Source: Reddybacter sp041277045
GTDB taxonomy: Bacteria > Pseudomonadota > Gammaproteobacteria > Pseudomonadales > Porticoccaceae
Direction of reading: 5' to 3'
DNA length: 64,000 nt
Assembly: GCA_041277045.1 (NCBI GenBank)
Contig: JBGFSY010000001.1
Location: forward strand, 1,426,001 to 1,490,000
Shown: positions 34,402 through 44,103 of the stretch, one piece after another
How the letters are laid out: each line of letters begins with the position of its first letter
Position numbering within the stretch: position 1 is the stretch's first letter
The notes under the pieces: generated by a model
Database searches by the model: none
The model's input: the letters and a program-made list of their open reading frames with translations, nothing else
Told to the model about the DNA's origin: nothing
Position numbers and translations under genes: made by a program

Positions 34402-35319
34402 GTGATACGACAGCGTACGTTAAACAATACCATCCGTGCGACCGGCGTCGGTTTACACACGGGTGAAAAAGTTTATCTGACTTTAAAACCGGCACCGATT
34501 GATAGCGGTATCGTTTTTCGTCGCACCGATCTTGACCCCGTTGTTGAAATTGAAGCCAAGGCGATGAACGTTGGTGATACGACGCTCTCGACATCCTTGG
34601 TAAATGGTGATGTGCGGGTGTCTACGGTAGAACACCTTTTATCTGCAATGGCCGGCCTGGGTATTGATAACGCGATAATTGATGTCACTGCCCCTGAAGT
34701 CCCCATTATGGATGGTAGTGCTGGACCCTTTGTTTTTCTGATTCAATCGGCGGGTATTATCGAACAGGATGCGCCGAAGAAATTTATTCGTATTAAAAAG
34801 CTGGTGGAAGTTAGCCAGGATGATAAAACTGCTTCTTTTAAGCCTTTCAATGGTTTTAAAGTCACCTTCATTATCCATTTTGACCACCCCGCGTTTAAAG
34901 AGCGCAACAAAGAAGTGACAGTTGACTTTTCCAGTACCTCCTTTGTCAAAGAGGTGAGCCGGGCTCGCACGTTTGGATTTATGCACGAATTTGAATACTT
35001 GCGTTCACAGGGCCTTGCCCGTGGCGCCAGTATGGATAACGCCATTGCCGTGGACGATGCTCAAGTACTCAATGAAGATGGTCTGCGCTACGAGGACGAG
35101 TTTGTCAAACACAAGGTTCTCGATGCCATTGGTGACCTGTATTTACTGGGTAATAGCCTGATTGGTGAGTTCAATGCCTTCAAGTCGGGTCACGCATTGA
35201 ACAATATGCTGTTGCGTGAACTGCTCGCACAAACGGATGCCTGGGAAGTGGTAACTTTTGAGGACAATGAGCTGGACGCACCAATTTCCTATTCGAAACC
35301 CGCAATTGCAGCCGTTTAA
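34402..35319 (+). CDS. lpxC: UDP-3-O-acyl-N-acetylglucosamine deacetylase LpxC
   Basis: A zinc enzyme that performs the first committed step of lipid A synthesis. Zinc ligands are His78 (VEHLLSAM), His237 and Asp241 (KHKVLDAIGD). Start GTG 34402 (read as MIRQRTLNNTI) has AGGGGAT upstream. Length 305 residues is typical. It sits after ftsZ as in Pseudomonas and Enterobacteria, with its own possible promoter in the 138-base gap. Confidence 0.98.
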   Translation: MIRQRTLNNTIRATGVGLHTGEKVYLTLKPAPIDSGIVFRRTDLDPVVEIEAKAMNVGDTTLSTSLVNGDVRVSTVEHLLSAMAGLGIDNAIIDVTAPEVPIMDGSAGPFVFLIQSAGIIEQDAPKKFIRIKKLVEVSQDDKTASFKPFNGFKVTFIIHFDHPAFKERNKEVTVDFSSTSFVKEVSRARTFGFMHEFEYLRSQGLARGASMDNAIAVDDAQVLNEDGLRYEDEFVKHKVLDAIGDLYLLGNSLIGEFNAFKSGHALNNMLLRELLAQTDAWEVVTFEDNELDAPISYSKPAIAAV

Positions 35320-35426
35320 GCAGCTGATGTGCCGACAACCACGGTGGGAGAGAGTGCGGTCTATCGTTCTTACAACATTAACGGCTTGTTAATCCGCCCA
35401 TGAAAGTTCGATAGTAAAGTGCGTTT

Positions 35427-36425
35427 ATGAAAATTATTTTCCTTAGCTCCCGTCAGAGTAAATCGCTAACCCTTACCTTGAATACCTGGGCCAAGGTGGC
35501 CCTGTCACTGTGTGTGCTCGGTGTCCCCCTCGGTGCTGGTCTAGTCATCGGCGTGAAAAGTGATCGTGGCTATGCCTCGCTGCGAGCAGCACTGGCTGCC
35601 GTACAGGCTGAGCTGGATCTACAACACGAAGAGCTACAGCTTGGCGTCGCCAGCGCTGACAAAAAAATTGCAGCCTACTCGCAAAAACTGGCAGAAATTC
35701 AGGCCCGAATGGTGAGGATGGATGCCCTGGGCGAGCGCATTACTGATATCGCCGGACTTGATAAGGGTGAATTTAACTTTAGCCATACACCGGCAATTGG
35801 TGGCCCTGTTGAGAGGGGCGCTCCTGAAAATGCAGAGCAAATTGGTGAGAGTGCTGAAGGTACGTCGGATGCTGCTCTTGCCGCCGCGACCCCTGAAGCG
35901 AGTAATATTATTTCATCGGACTTACAGGACTTATTTGCCGAGCTCGAAGCGCGAATGGATAATCGCGAGCAGCAGCTAGATTTACTACGAGTGATGATTA
36001 TTGATCGCGATCTCAAGCGCGAGAATACGATTTCGGGTCGACCTATTGCCAAGGGCTGGATGTCTTCACGCTACGGTAAAAGAACAGATCCCTTCAATGG
36101 CCGTAAAGTCTGGCACTTGGGTGTCGACTTTGCCGGAAAAGAAGGCTCAGATGTTATTGCTGTTGCCTCCGGTATTGTGACTCGCTCAGAGCCTTATAAA
36201 GGTTATGGCCGCCTGATCGAAATCGATCACGGTGAGGGTTATGTTACCCGCTACGGGCACAACAAAACAAACTTGATTCAAGTGGGTGACCTGGTGAAAA
36301 AAGGCCAGGTTATCGCAAAAATGGGTAGTACCGGGCGCTCTACTGGCCCCCATGTCCACTTCGAAGTCTATAAAAATGGTCGCAGTGTCGACCCCGCTAG
36401 CTATATCCGCCGCACCGTCCGCTAA
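35427..36425 (+). CDS. M23-family peptidoglycan endopeptidase, membrane-anchored
   Basis: A 332-residue LytM-type protein. It has an N-terminal membrane anchor (VALSLCVLGVPLGAGLVIGV), a coiled coil around residues 50-100 and a low-complexity Ala/Glu stretch. The C-terminal M23 domain has all zinc ligands: His230 and Asp234 (HLGVDF) and His309/His311 (HVHFEV). It should cleave peptidoglycan cross-links or regulate amidases from the periplasmic side. The same gene lies between lpxC and secA in Pseudomonas. Gaps of about 110 bases on each side suggest separate expression. Confidence 0.92.
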   Translation: MKIIFLSSRQSKSLTLTLNTWAKVALSLCVLGVPLGAGLVIGVKSDRGYASLRAALAAVQAELDLQHEELQLGVASADKKIAAYSQKLAEIQARMVRMDALGERITDIAGLDKGEFNFSHTPAIGGPVERGAPENAEQIGESAEGTSDAALAAATPEASNIISSDLQDLFAELEARMDNREQQLDLLRVMIIDRDLKRENTISGRPIAKGWMSSRYGKRTDPFNGRKVWHLGVDFAGKEGSDVIAVASGIVTRSEPYKGYGRLIEIDHGEGYVTRYGHNKTNLIQVGDLVKKGQVIAKMGSTGRSTGPHVHFEVYKNGRSVDPASYIRRTVR

Positions 36426-36535
36426 CCCCCTCCTTTATTTCATTTCTTCTGTTCCTCGTTTTCGCTGCTGCGTGGCTATAGAATGCGCAGCAAAGAATTA
36501 TCAGTATTAGTTAATTACAGGGTTAGACGATTGCC

Positions 36536-39349
36536 ATGGTCGGTAAAATATTCAGGAAAGTTTTCGGCACTAAAAATGACCGAGAACTGAAGATCTTACG
36601 TAAAATTGTCGAAAAAATTAATCAGCACGAGGACGCTTTTGGCGAACTCAGTGATGAGCAGTTACGCAATAAAACCGTTGAATTTAAAGAGCGTCTTGCA
36701 GCAGGAGAAAGTCTGGATCAGCTACTTCCAGAAGCTTTTTCCGCCGTGCGTGAGGCGGCGGGCCGCAGTCTGGGCATGCGTCATTTTGATACGCAGATGA
36801 TCGGCGGCATGGTTTTGCATGAGGGCAAAATTGCCGAGATGCGTACCGGTGAAGGTAAGACGCTGGTGGCGACTTTGCCTGCTTATCTCAATGCTCTGAC
36901 GGATGACGGTGTTTATCTTGTTACCGTCAACGACTATCTAGCGCGGCGGGATGCTAGCTGGATGAGCCCTGTGTATCTTGCTCTGGGCATGAATGTCGGT
37001 ATCGTGCAATCCCATGCGGTGGGGGGTGATAGCTCCTTTCTAGTCGGTGATGACGGCGAGAAGCCCGTTAGCCGACAGGAAGCCTACGCCGCAGATATCA
37101 CCTACGGTACCAATAACGAGTTCGGCTTCGACTATTTACGCGACAATATGGTGCTGCGGCTGGAACATAAATCCCAGCGCGGTCTGGCCTATGCCATTGT
37201 CGATGAGGTTGACTCAATCCTCATTGATGAAGCGCGCACACCACTCATCATTTCGGGGCAGGCTCAGGACAGCTCCGAGCTGTACAAACGTGTCAACAAG
37301 CTTGTGCAGGGCTTAGAGGTGCAGCCTGTAAATGAGGGTGTCGAAGACGAAAGTAATGCGCCTGTTAATAACGATGATGAAATCGAGCCCGAAGGCGATT
37401 TTATTGTCGACGAGAAAATTCGTCAGGTTGAGCTGACAGAAATCGGCCATGAAAAAGTAGAGGAGATGCTACTTAGCGAAGGTTTGCTGGAAGAGGGCTC
37501 AAGTCTTTACCAGGCCGTTAACCTCGGCTTATTACACCATGTACATGGCGCTTTACGCGCGCAACACATGTTCCATAAGGACGTTGAATACATCGTTCAG
37601 CAGGGTGAAGTGGTACTGATCGACGAGCACACCGGGCGCACCATGCCGGGTCGCCGTTTGTCTGAGGGCCTGCATCAGGCCATTGAAGCGAAAGAAGGGG
37701 TGACGATTCAAAGTGAGAGTCAGACCCTCGCTTCAACCACCTTCCAGAATTACTTCCGTCTTTTCGGCAAGTTGGCGGGCATGACCGGAACGGCCGATAC
37801 AGAGGCCTTTGAATTCCACCAAATTTATGGACTGCCCGTAGTGGTGATCCCGACTAATATGCCGGTTGCTCGGGAAGATTTAAACGATCTGATTTTCCTC
37901 ACCCAGGAAGAAAAATTTAATGCCGTGGTGGTGGACGTACGCGACTGTATCGAAAAGGGTGCGCCGGTATTGGTTGGTACCGCATCGATTGAAACCTCTG
38001 AATTGTTGTCGACTTTACTGACTAAAGAAAAAGTCCCGCACCAGGTACTGAATGCCAAGTTCCATGAAAAGGAAGCCCACATCGTTGCTCAGGCAGGTAT
38101 TCCCGGCACGGTGACCATCGCGACTAATATGGCCGGTCGTGGTACCGATATTGTGTTGGGTGGCAATTTGGAGGTGGAGCTCGCGGGCCTTAAAGCTCCC
38201 AATGATGAGTTGATTGCATCCACAAAAGCCGAGTGGCAGAAACGCCACGACCAGGTGATTGCAGCGGGGGGCTTGCACATCCTCTCAACCGAGCGTCACG
38301 AATCGCGCCGTATTGATAACCAGTTGCGGGGTCGTGCCGGGCGTCAGGGTGACCCAGGTGTATCGCGCTTTTATCTCTCCCTGGAAGACAGTTTGATGCG
38401 TCTGTTTGCCTCTGAGCGCGTTAAAAATATGATGCGTGCTATCGGTATGGAGCAAGGCGAAGCGATTGAGCACCGTATGGTGACTAGTGCTATTGAGCGG
38501 GCCCAGCGCAAAGTCGAGGGCCATAACTTCGATATGCGTAAACAGTTGCTGGAATACGATGATGTCGCCAACGATCAGCGTCAGGTGATCTATGAGCAGC
38601 GTAACGATCTACTCGACTCTGAGAACATCAACGAGATAATCGCTGCCGTTCAGCACGATGTTGTGAGCCGCGTCCTCGAAAACGCTATTCCTGTGCAGAG
38701 CCTGCCCGAACAATGGGATATTGAAGGCTTGGAGCAGGACCTGTTTACTGAGTTCAACATACAGCTGCCGCTGCAACAGTGGCTGGATGACGATAAGCGA
38801 TTGAATGAAGAAGGCCTGAAAGGCAAGATTCTTGAGGCGGCAAACGCGTCTTATCAACAGCGCTGTGAGCGCATTGGTGAAGATATTCACACGGTTGAAA
38901 GACAGGTCATGCTGCAGGTGCTCGATAACCTCTGGAAAGAGCATTTGTCGAATATTGATCACTTGCGCCAGGGCATTGGCCTGCGAGCTTATGCGCAGAA
39001 GAATCCGAAGCAGGAATATAAGCGCGAATCTTTTGAGCTGTTTCAGGAGATGCTTGAGAACATTAAACTCGAAACCGTGCGCTTCTTAAGCCGTGTTGAA
39101 ATTCGTCGCGAGGATGAAGCCGCTGAGCTGGAGCGTCAGCGTCAAGAGGCGTTTAATCAGCAGCAGATGGAATTCAACCACGAGCAGAGCCAATCTGCAT
39201 TAGCGGAAACGGATGCTGAACCTGCCGCAGAGCTTGCTACCCTACCGGAACAACCCTTTGTACGCGGTGGTGAAAAAGTCGGCAGGAATGCTCCTTGCCC
39301 CTGTGATTCGGGTAAGAAATTCAAACAGTGTCACGGCAAGTTGAGTTGA
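36536..39349 (+). CDS. secA: Preprotein translocase ATPase SecA
   Basis: The motor that drives unfolded proteins through SecYEG. MRTGEGKT (residues 102-109) is Walker A, DEVDSILIDEARTPL is Walker B and GRAGRQGDPG lies in the second motor domain. The C-terminal zinc hook CPCDSGKKFKQCHG binds SecB. Length 937 residues is somewhat above E. coli. Part of the excess is an acidic insert near residues 262-290 (NEGVEDESNAPVNNDDEIEP), in nucleotide-binding domain 1. Start ATG 36536. Confidence 0.98.
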   Translation: MVGKIFRKVFGTKNDRELKILRKIVEKINQHEDAFGELSDEQLRNKTVEFKERLAAGESLDQLLPEAFSAVREAAGRSLGMRHFDTQMIGGMVLHEGKIAEMRTGEGKTLVATLPAYLNALTDDGVYLVTVNDYLARRDASWMSPVYLALGMNVGIVQSHAVGGDSSFLVGDDGEKPVSRQEAYAADITYGTNNEFGFDYLRDNMVLRLEHKSQRGLAYAIVDEVDSILIDEARTPLIISGQAQDSSELYKRVNKLVQGLEVQPVNEGVEDESNAPVNNDDEIEPEGDFIVDEKIRQVELTEIGHEKVEEMLLSEGLLEEGSSLYQAVNLGLLHHVHGALRAQHMFHKDVEYIVQQGEVVLIDEHTGRTMPGRRLSEGLHQAIEAKEGVTIQSESQTLASTTFQNYFRLFGKLAGMTGTADTEAFEFHQIYGLPVVVIPTNMPVAREDLNDLIFLTQEEKFNAVVVDVRDCIEKGAPVLVGTASIETSELLSTLLTKEKVPHQVLNAKFHEKEAHIVAQAGIPGTVTIATNMAGRGTDIVLGGNLEVELAGLKAPNDELIASTKAEWQKRHDQVIAAGGLHILSTERHESRRIDNQLRGRAGRQGDPGVSRFYLSLEDSLMRLFASERVKNMMRAIGMEQGEAIEHRMVTSAIERAQRKVEGHNFDMRKQLLEYDDVANDQRQVIYEQRNDLLDSENINEIIAAVQHDVVSRVLENAIPVQSLPEQWDIEGLEQDLFTEFNIQLPLQQWLDDDKRLNEEGLKGKILEAANASYQQRCERIGEDIHTVERQVMLQVLDNLWKEHLSNIDHLRQGIGLRAYAQKNPKQEYKRESFELFQEMLENIKLETVRFLSRVEIRREDEAAELERQRQEAFNQQQMEFNHEQSQSALAETDAEPAAELATLPEQPFVRGGEKVGRNAPCPCDSGKKFKQCHGKLS

Positions 39350-39387
39350 GTTTGCTCTATCAAATAATTGGAAGTTAAGGTGGCGTT

Positions 39388-40611
39388 ATGGCGGTAGGGC
39401 CGGGTGAATTACCCAAGATGTTCCCAGTAAAGGGCTTTCAGTTAGCTACGGCTTGCGCAGGTATCAAAGTCGCTGGGCGCAAAGACCTAGTGCTTATGGC
39501 CCTTGCCGAGGGCAGTGAGGTAGCGGCAGTGTTTACCCGCAACGCCTTTTGTGCCGCGCCGGTGCAGCTGGCAAAAAGCCACTTGTCTGACTCAGCTAAT
39601 GGTAAGGCGATCCGCTATTTATTGACCAATACCGGCAATGCCAATGCCGGTACCGGTGAGCAGGGCTTGCAGGACGCCCGCCAATCTTGTGCCGGGTTGG
39701 CGGCCATTGCCACCGTCGATGCGAGACAAATACTGCCCTTTTCAACCGGTGTCATTGGCGAGCCCTTGCCAATGGATGCTCTTCTGGCCGGGTTACCTGC
39801 CACTTTTGCGAACTTGAGTGAAGATGGCTGGGCCGAGGCCGCCGAAGGTATCTTGACCACAGACACCCGCCCCAAAGGTGCTAGCCGCCAGATAGACATT
39901 AACGGCCAGATCATCACCGTTACTGGCATCGCCAAAGGTGCCGGCATGATTCGCCCCGATATGGCGACCATGCTGGCCTATGTGGCAACCGATGCGAAGT
40001 GTTCTGCAGAGTACTTACAGAAAGTCCTTGTCGGTGCGGTGAATAAGTCCTTCAATCGCATTACCGTCGATGGTGATACCAGTACTAATGATTCATTGGT
40101 ACTGGTTGCCACGGGTCAGACAGGTGAGGCGCTCAGTGGTGAAGGTGATAGAGCCTTATTTGCCGAGGCCGTGGAGCAGGTCTGTATTGAACTCGCCCAG
40201 GCGATTATTCGCGATGGTGAAGGCGCGACCAAGTTTGTCACCGTAGACGTGGTTGCTGGTGCCAGCGTTGACGAGTGTCTCAAGGTGGCCTATACCGTTG
40301 CCGACTCGCCCCTTGTTAAAACCGCACTGTTTGCCAGTGACCCCAATTGGGGCCGTATTCTTGCGGCTATTGGTCGTGCCGGTGTTGCTGATCTTGATGT
40401 CAATAAGATAAAAGTCTGGCTGGATACTGTGCTGATTGCTGAGCACGGCGGTCGTGCTGCGACTTACACAGAGCAGGCCGGCCAGCAGGTAATGGACAAA
40501 GAAGAGCTGACGATTCGTATCGATCTGGCTCGAGGTGATGTCTGTGAAACGGTTTGGACCGCGGACCTATCCTACGACTACATCCGCATTAATGCTGAAT
40601 ACCGCACTTAG
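39388..40611 (+). CDS. argJ: Bifunctional glutamate N-acetyltransferase/ornithine acetyltransferase ArgJ
   Basis: Recycles the acetyl group in arginine synthesis and also makes N-acetylglutamate from acetyl-CoA. The self-cleavage site is Ala193-Thr194 in GAGMIRPDMATMLAYV, so Thr194 becomes the N-terminal nucleophile of the beta chain. LLTNTGNANAGTG and RITVDGDTSTND are further signatures. Length 407 residues. Sits between secA and mutT, as in Pseudomonas. ATG 39388 has AAGGTGG upstream. Confidence 0.97.
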   Translation: MAVGPGELPKMFPVKGFQLATACAGIKVAGRKDLVLMALAEGSEVAAVFTRNAFCAAPVQLAKSHLSDSANGKAIRYLLTNTGNANAGTGEQGLQDARQSCAGLAAIATVDARQILPFSTGVIGEPLPMDALLAGLPATFANLSEDGWAEAAEGILTTDTRPKGASRQIDINGQIITVTGIAKGAGMIRPDMATMLAYVATDAKCSAEYLQKVLVGAVNKSFNRITVDGDTSTNDSLVLVATGQTGEALSGEGDRALFAEAVEQVCIELAQAIIRDGEGATKFVTVDVVAGASVDECLKVAYTVADSPLVKTALFASDPNWGRILAAIGRAGVADLDVNKIKVWLDTVLIAEHGGRAATYTEQAGQQVMDKEELTIRIDLARGDVCETVWTADLSYDYIRINAEYRT

Positions 40612-40635
40612 GCCGCTAGAACAGGGGGCACTAGA

Positions 40636-41046
40636 ATGAGTGGTACGGCTAAACGTATTCATGTGGTTGCCGGGGTTATCTACAACGCAACGAAACAACA
40701 AGTGCTTATCGCTAAGCGCCCCGAGCACTTACATCAGGGCGGCCTTTGGGAGTTTCCCGGTGGCAAAGTGGCTGAGAATGAAAGCGCCGAACAAGCGTTG
40801 ACGCGGGAGTTGTTCGAAGAGCTGGCGATAGAGGTGAGCGATTGTTTACCTTTTTTACTCACCGAGCACGACTATAGCGATAAGTTAATCGTGCTCGATG
40901 TATGGGCCGTTCACGGTTTTACAGGTCAGCCAAAAGGCAGTGAGGGGCAGCGTATTTGCTGGGTCGATGTCAGCGCACTCAATGACTATCAATTCCCCGC
41001 TGCCAATTATGCGGTGCTTGAAAAGGTCGTTGCCGCGTCAATGTAA
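40636..41046 (+). CDS. mutT: MutT-type Nudix hydrolase (8-oxo-dGTP diphosphatase)
   Basis: Removes 8-oxo-dGTP from the nucleotide pool to prevent A:T to C:G mutations. The Nudix box runs from Gly43 to Ile65: GGKVAENE, then RELFEELAI. The penultimate glycine of the consensus (EExGU) is Ala64, a mild deviation. Length 136 residues is close to E. coli MutT and smaller than the Pseudomonas fused form. Only 24 bases after argJ, so likely co-transcribed. ATG 40636. Confidence 0.92.
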   Translation: MSGTAKRIHVVAGVIYNATKQQVLIAKRPEHLHQGGLWEFPGGKVAENESAEQALTRELFEELAIEVSDCLPFLLTEHDYSDKLIVLDVWAVHGFTGQPKGSEGQRICWVDVSALNDYQFPAANYAVLEKVVAASM

Positions 41047-41089
41047 TAGAACTCAAAAATGAGTCTTAAATAAGCACTAACAATAAGCC

Positions 41090-41317
41090 TTACTCGTCCT
41101 GCCAATCAGCACTATCCGAGGTCACTGAATCACCGGCAATGGTGTTTTTCTCTGTTGCCCACTCACCAAAATCCAGCTGCTGGCAGCGTTTTGAACAAAA
41201 GGGTCGGTGCGGATAGCGCTCATTCCAGTGCACCGGCTTTTTACACTGGGGGCACTGCAGGACAATATTGCTGGCAGAGTTGCTGTAAAGGTTTGTGTTA
41301 GTGGTGTTATCAGACAT
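41090..41317 (-). CDS. yacG: DNA gyrase inhibitor YacG (zinc-binding)
   Basis: A 75-residue zinc protein that in E. coli binds GyrB and inhibits gyrase. The four cysteines are in CPQCKKPVHW and FCSKRCQQLDFGEWA, the exact family pattern. ATG 41317 starts one base after the coaE stop; a longer frame from 41353 would lie within coaE. Acidic C-terminal tail. The coaE-yacG pair is conserved in gammaproteobacteria. Confidence 0.93.
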   Translation of the reverse strand: MSDNTTNTNLYSNSASNIVLQCPQCKKPVHWNERYPHRPFCSKRCQQLDFGEWATEKNTIAGDSVTSDSADWQDE

Positions 41318-41318
41318 A

Positions 41319-41936
41319 TTACGATGCGTCCTGTTTGTCAAAGGTTGCGGCAATGTCCAGATACTGCTGGTGCAGTGTCTCGACGGCTTTCTCTAAAGCT
41401 TCGAGTGAACCGCTGTTGTCGACCACGTCATCGGCCCGCGCCAGTCGCTCTTCGCGAGGCAGCTGAGCGGCGATAATAGCCTCGATTTGTTCGCGACTAT
41501 TGTTATCCCGCGCTGTGGCCCGCTCAATCTGCAACTCTTTACTGACATCGACCACCAGTGCTCGCTGGGTGGATTTGCGTTGTTCGGTTTCGAGCAGCAG
41601 GGGGGATTCGAGTATGGCGTAGGGGCTGGTGGCAGATGCGAGTTCTGCCGTTATCCATTGACCGATTACGGGGTGCAGAAGCTGTTCGAGCCAGTGCCGT
41701 TGCTGCTGATCGTTAAAGACAATGCTGCGCAGAGCAGCACGATCCATGGTGCCATCGCCTTGTAGCACCTGCTCACCAAAATGTTCGGCGATGGCCTGCA
41801 GTGCCGGCATGCCGGGCTCGACAACTTTGCGGGCTGCAATGTCTGCATCCACGACCTTAATACCGTGCTTTTTAAAGCAGGCAGCGACGGCGCTTTTACC
41901 GCTACCGATACCACCGGTGAGTCCGAGTACAAACAT
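41319..41936 (-). CDS. coaE: Dephospho-CoA kinase CoaE
   Basis: Last step of coenzyme A synthesis. The P-loop GLTGGIGSGKS is near the N-terminus, followed by VVDADIAARKVV and the HPVIGQWI and ESPLLLE blocks. I choose ATG 41936 (205 residues, starting MFVLGLTGG); an in-frame TTG at 41954 gives six more residues but is less plausible. Lies downstream of pilD in the same direction, an order shared with Pseudomonas. Confidence 0.96.
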   Translation of the reverse strand: MFVLGLTGGIGSGKSAVAACFKKHGIKVVDADIAARKVVEPGMPALQAIAEHFGEQVLQGDGTMDRAALRSIVFNDQQQRHWLEQLLHPVIGQWITAELASATSPYAILESPLLLETEQRKSTQRALVVDVSKELQIERATARDNNSREQIEAIIAAQLPREERLARADDVVDNSGSLEALEKAVETLHQQYLDIAATFDKQDAS

Positions 41937-42028
41937 GGCTTTGTTCCACAGCAAATTGTTGGCCGCAGATTATAGAGGATGGCGTTTGAATTCACAGCCC
42001 GCGTCGGGTGTCGTGAGTTTGTCGGTAG

Positions 42029-42889
42029 CTAGAAGAGTTGTAGATAACTACGGGTGATTTTTTCACCGGCGACCAAAGCAATCCAACCGGCGATGGCGAG
42101 GTAGGGGCCGAAGGCAATTTGCGCCTGTTTTTCGCGGCCGTAAAGTAAAATGCCCGCAGTGCCGATTAATGCGCCTACGGCTGAAGACAGTAAAATAATC
42201 ATCGGCAGTTGTTGCCAGCCAAGCCAGGCACCAAGAGCAGCGAGTAGCTTGAAATCGCCATGCCCCATGCCCTCTTTGCCCGTGATTAATTTAAAGGCCC
42301 AGTACACACACCACAGCACCATATAGCCAGCGACGGCACCAGCCACAGCATCAGTTAGTGGTACAAAAGTGGCTGACATGTTCACCAGCAAGCCCAGCCA
42401 GAGCAGGGGCAGGGTAAGGTTGTCGGGCAGTAATTGGTGGTTTACATCAATACCAGTCAGGGCGACTAAGACCCAGGTAAATAGTATTGCCCAGGCCGCT
42501 TGTGCTGTGAGGCCAAAGTGATAAACCACTGCGACTGTTAACAGACCGCAAATTAACTCTACAGTGGGGTATTGCAGTGAAATGGGCTCGGCGCAACTGT
42601 TACAGCGCCCTTTTAGAAGGAGATAGCTGATTATCGGGATGTTGTGCCAGGGCTTAATCAGGGTTTCACAACTGGGGCAGCGAGAGGGCGGGTAAACCAG
42701 GCTGAATTTTTTGCTGTCTTCAGGCGGTTCCTGTCCGAGAAAATCGAGCGCGTCGTGGCGCCAGCTATTTTGCAATTGTAGTGGCAAACGGTAAATTACC
42801 ACATTCAAAAAACTGCCGACCACCAAACCAAGAATTAAGCTGAGGATAAGAGTTAATTCTACAGGGTAGGTGGCGAATGTTTGCTCCAT
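42029..42889 (-). CDS. pilD: Type IV prepilin peptidase/N-methyltransferase PilD
   Basis: Cleaves and N-methylates prepilins such as PilA at the inner membrane. Zinc-site cysteines are C71-C74 and C96-C99. The catalytic aspartates are Asp148 (TGIDVNHQLLPD) and Asp212 (GHGDFK). Several membrane helices; length 286 residues. It follows pilC after two bases. The pilB-pilC-pilD-coaE-yacG order supports one operon. Confidence 0.97.
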   Translation of the reverse strand: MEQTFATYPVELTLILSLILGLVVGSFLNVVIYRLPLQLQNSWRHDALDFLGQEPPEDSKKFSLVYPPSRCPSCETLIKPWHNIPIISYLLLKGRCNSCAEPISLQYPTVELICGLLTVAVVYHFGLTAQAAWAILFTWVLVALTGIDVNHQLLPDNLTLPLLWLGLLVNMSATFVPLTDAVAGAVAGYMVLWCVYWAFKLITGKEGMGHGDFKLLAALGAWLGWQQLPMIILLSSAVGALIGTAGILLYGREKQAQIAFGPYLAIAGWIALVAGEKITRSYLQLF

Positions 42890-42891
42890 TA

Positions 42892-44100
42892 TTATATGAC
42901 GTTGCCCAGTTGGAAAATAGGTAAGTACATGGCAATAACCAAACCGCCGACCAGTACGCCGAGTACAGACATAATTAAAGGTTCGAGCAAGGCAGTGAGA
43001 TTGTCGACGGCGTTATCAACGGCTTCCTCGTAGTGGTCTGCCGCTTTTTCCATCATTTCATCAAGTGAGCCAGCCTCCTCACCGATGGAGGTTAGTTGTA
43101 ATAGCATGACAGGAAATATTTCAGTAGATTTCATTGCAGTATGCATGGTTAGCCCGGTAGTTACATCGGCTTGCACTTGCAGTATTGCATCGCGATAAAC
43201 AGCATTGCCTGAAGCGCCTGCGACTGATCCCAACGCTTCAACTAAGGGTACCCCTGCTGCAAAGGTGGTGGCTAGTGTGCGTGCGTAGCGGGCGATGACA
43301 GCATTGTGGAGGATGTTTCCAACAGCGGGTAGCTTTAACACTAATTTGTCTACGGTATCGGAGAATTTTTGTGAACGCTCCATCCCTATTTTAAAGGCGT
43401 AACCAATGCCAATGAGTGTTGCTAATACCAGTAGCCACCACTTTTGGGCAAAGTCTGACATACCCACGACAAAAAGTGTAAATGCAGGCAGCTCCGCGCC
43501 AAAGCCGCCAAAAACTTCGGCAAATACGGGGACAACCTTCACCAAAAGAATAGCAGTTACAATTACGGCAACAACAATGACCGCGATAGGATAAGTCATA
43601 GCCTTTTTAATCTTGGCCTTAAGTTGTTCGGATTTCTCCTTATATTGAGCGACACGGTCGAGTAAAGTCTCAAGGGCACCAGAGTTTTCGCCGGCTTCAA
43701 TTAGGCTACAGTAGAGATTATCGAAGTGTTTGGGGTGCTTTCTCAGGGCGGACGCAAAGCTGTTGCCCGCAGCGACATCATCGTGAAGGTCGGTAATTAG
43801 TTTTTTAAGGGTGTCTTTCTCGGCACCTTCTGCAACAATTTCGAAACTTTGTACTAAAGGCACGCCAGCCTTCGTCATTGTCGCCAATTGACGGGTAAAA
43901 ATACAAATATCGGCAGCGTTGATGGGTTTGTTGCCGAACAGGTCTTTGGGTTTTTTTCGTACAGATTTTGTGATTATGCCCTGCTTGCGAAGCTGAGCTT
44001 TAATTAGGGCAGGGCTGCTGCCCGTCAGCTCTCCTTTGACAACTCGGCCATCTTTATTTGTGCCTTTATAAATATAAATCTGCGCTGTTGCCGTTGCCAT
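42892..44100 (-). CDS. pilC: Type IV pilus inner-membrane platform protein PilC
   Basis: A GspF-type polytopic protein of 402 residues that couples the PilB motor to the pilus. Two repeated T2SSF domains are visible: FTRQLATMTKAGVPLVQSFE in the first and YARTLATTFAAGVPLVEALG in the second. There are three membrane helices, the last at LIMSVLGVLVGGLVIAMYLPIF. Lies 3 bases after pilB and 2 bases before pilD. Confidence 0.97.
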   Translation of the reverse strand: MATATAQIYIYKGTNKDGRVVKGELTGSSPALIKAQLRKQGIITKSVRKKPKDLFGNKPINAADICIFTRQLATMTKAGVPLVQSFEIVAEGAEKDTLKKLITDLHDDVAAGNSFASALRKHPKHFDNLYCSLIEAGENSGALETLLDRVAQYKEKSEQLKAKIKKAMTYPIAVIVVAVIVTAILLVKVVPVFAEVFGGFGAELPAFTLFVVGMSDFAQKWWLLVLATLIGIGYAFKIGMERSQKFSDTVDKLVLKLPAVGNILHNAVIARYARTLATTFAAGVPLVEALGSVAGASGNAVYRDAILQVQADVTTGLTMHTAMKSTEIFPVMLLQLTSIGEEAGSLDEMMEKAADHYEEAVDNAVDNLTALLEPLIMSVLGVLVGGLVIAMYLPIFQLGNVI

Positions 44101-44103
44101 GTT

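Noticed and set aside
36426..36535. SecM-like regulatory leader before secA
   Set aside because: The gap is only 110 bases and contains no open frame with an arrest-like end; the upstream gene is an M23 peptidase.
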